Shown piece after piece: positions 6,191-6,857 of a stretch of DNA of 6,857 bases. Every line of letters starts with the position of its first letter. Within the stretch, counting starts at the first letter, position 1. The position numbers and the translations under genes were made by a program. The stretch covers positions 1 to 6,857 of the forward strand of contig DRMK01000182.1 in assembly GCA_011322575.1 (NCBI GenBank), in the 5' to 3' direction. The notes under the pieces are model-generated. The model worked only from the letters and a program-made list of their open reading frames with translations. It did no database searches and was not told the DNA's origin. Origin of the DNA: Gammaproteobacteria bacterium (lineage in GTDB: Bacteria; Pseudomonadota; Gammaproteobacteria; Thiohalospirales; Thiohalospiraceae).

Positions 6191-6240
6191 TAACCTTCGC
6201 TCCCTGATACAGCATCGGCCAAATCCGTGTTAACCTTAGC
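6191..6240 (+). repeat. Pair of 10-base direct repeats spaced 40 bp in the glgC/glgB intergenic region
   Basis: TAACCTTCGC at 6191-6200 and TAACCTTAGC at 6231-6240 agree at nine of ten positions, and their starts are exactly 40 bp apart, close to four helical turns. The second copy overlaps the predicted glgC -35 box and the first lies just past its -10 box. This is a reasonable layout for a regulator that binds two sites, but two short copies may also be chance. Confidence 0.35.
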
Positions 6241-6262
6241 GCCGTCATAAATCGAGGACCCA

Positions 6263-6857
6263 ATGGTGGATCAATCCCGACACTCAGACGATACCATAGC
6301 ACTGGCGCCGGAGCTGATAAAGATCATCGAGGCGCGCCATCACGATCCCTTCTCGGTCCTGGGACGCCACACCAGCGGCGGCAAGGAGATCATCCGCGCC
6401 TTTCTGCCGGAAGCGGCAAGCGTGCGGATCGGGGAGCGGGGAGCGCAGATGGAGCGTGTTGCCAACAGCGATCTGTTCCAATGGAGCGGCCCTGCCGGTA
6501 CGGTGGAGAAACCCTACCACCTCGTCTGGCGCAACGCTTCGGGTGAAACGCACCACACCATAGATCCCTATCAGTTCGGCCCGCAGATCGCGGAGTTCGA
6601 TCTGCACCTGTTCGGTGAGGGAAGGCACTGGCACATCTACAATATCCTCGGCGCCCACCCGGTGGAGCTGGAGGGGGTCAAGGGGGTGCGGTTCGCCACC
6701 TGGGCGCCGAACGCCGAGCGGGTCAGCGTGGTGGGAGAGTTCAACCGCTGGGACGGGCGTCGCCACCCCATGACGGTACATGGGTCCAGCGGGGTATGGG
6801 AGCTTTTCATCCCCGGGCTGGAGCCGGGCATGCTCTACAAGTTCGAGATCCGCAACC
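6263..6857 (+). CDS. glgB: 1,4-alpha-glucan branching enzyme, N-terminal part (cut by window edge)
   Basis: GlgB cuts alpha-1,4-glucan chains and re-attaches them through alpha-1,6 bonds to make branched glycogen in the cytoplasm. The window contains 198 codons; the catalytic GH13 barrel lies beyond the right edge. ATG 6263-6265 has GAGG (6254-6257) five bases upstream. The long-form N1 domain is present, with the typical ARHHDPFSVLGRH (24-36), an I-R-A-F-L-P strand (44-49) and YHLVWRNASGETHHTIDPYQ (85-104). DLHLFGEGRHWHIYNILGAH (113-132) links it to a CBM48 domain starting near residue 139: VRFATWAPNAERVSVVGEFN (142-161), RWDGRRHPM (162-170) and GVWELFIPGLEPGMLYKFEI (177-196). This is the E. 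coli-like branching enzyme architecture, not the short form lacking N1. It is divergent from glgC, consistent with one glycogen locus. Confidence 0.96.
   Translation, partial: MVDQSRHSDDTIALAPELIKIIEARHHDPFSVLGRHTSGGKEIIRAFLPEAASVRIGERGAQMERVANSDLFQWSGPAGTVEKPYHLVWRNASGETHHTIDPYQFGPQIAEFDLHLFGEGRHWHIYNILGAHPVELEGVKGVRFATWAPNAERVSVVGEFNRWDGRRHPMTVHGSSGVWELFIPGLEPGMLYKFEIRN

Larger units (their letters stand above)
6158..6262. promoter_or_regulatory. Shared divergent promoter region of glgC and glgB
   Basis: These 105 bases separate the two divergent glycogen genes. On the minus strand a possible glgC promoter is TTAACA (6228-6233), an 18-bp spacer, and TATCAG (6204-6209), matching consensus at five and four of six positions. 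No strong sigma70 promoter is visible for glgB. The region also holds a 10-base direct repeat (6191-6200 and 6231-6240) and the small inverted repeat GGTAACC (6189-6195). The closeness of the two genes suggests joint control. Confidence 0.5.

Overview
The window is a GC-rich stretch of a Gram-negative, probably gammaproteobacterial, chromosome. The Gram-negative call rests on two outer-membrane barrel proteins with signal peptides, a lipobox lipoprotein, and Enterobacterales/Chromatiales-like GlgC and GlgB sequences. I cannot name the genus. No mobile elements, tRNA or rRNA genes, or CRISPR arrays were seen. The right part is ordinary glycogen metabolism and the left part is cell-envelope accessory material.

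Layout from left to right. Positions 1-380 (minus, cut by the window edge) encode the N-terminus of an OmpA-like beta-barrel protein. Positions 381-556 are a divergent control region with a perfect sigma70 -10 box and a 20-bp perfect palindrome. Positions 557-1759 (plus) encode a 400-residue lipoprotein of a poorly characterised beta-rich family. Positions 1760-1797 hold a GC-rich dyad between convergent genes. Positions 1798-6157 (minus) form one tightly packed gene string read from right to left: glgC, malQ, a glycosyltransferase-2-like protein with degraded catalytic motifs, and an unrecognised outer-membrane beta-barrel protein. Positions 6158-6262 are the divergent promoter region between glgC and glgB. 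Positions 6263-6857 (plus, cut by the edge) encode the N-terminus of glgB.

How the genes work together: GlgC makes ADP-glucose, the donor for glycogen synthase (not in this window). GlgB introduces alpha-1,6 branches. MalQ rearranges short alpha-1,4-glucans released during turnover. glgC and glgB diverge from a shared 105-bp region and are probably co-controlled. The distal two genes of the glgC string are the unusual part: a glycosyltransferase homologue that keeps its nucleotide-binding half but has lost the usual acidic catalytic motifs and C-terminal tail, then an overlapping outer-membrane barrel gene. Whether they have anything to do with glycogen is unknown. No convincing wholly new system is visible; the best leads are this distal gene pair and the palindrome in the lipoprotein leader.
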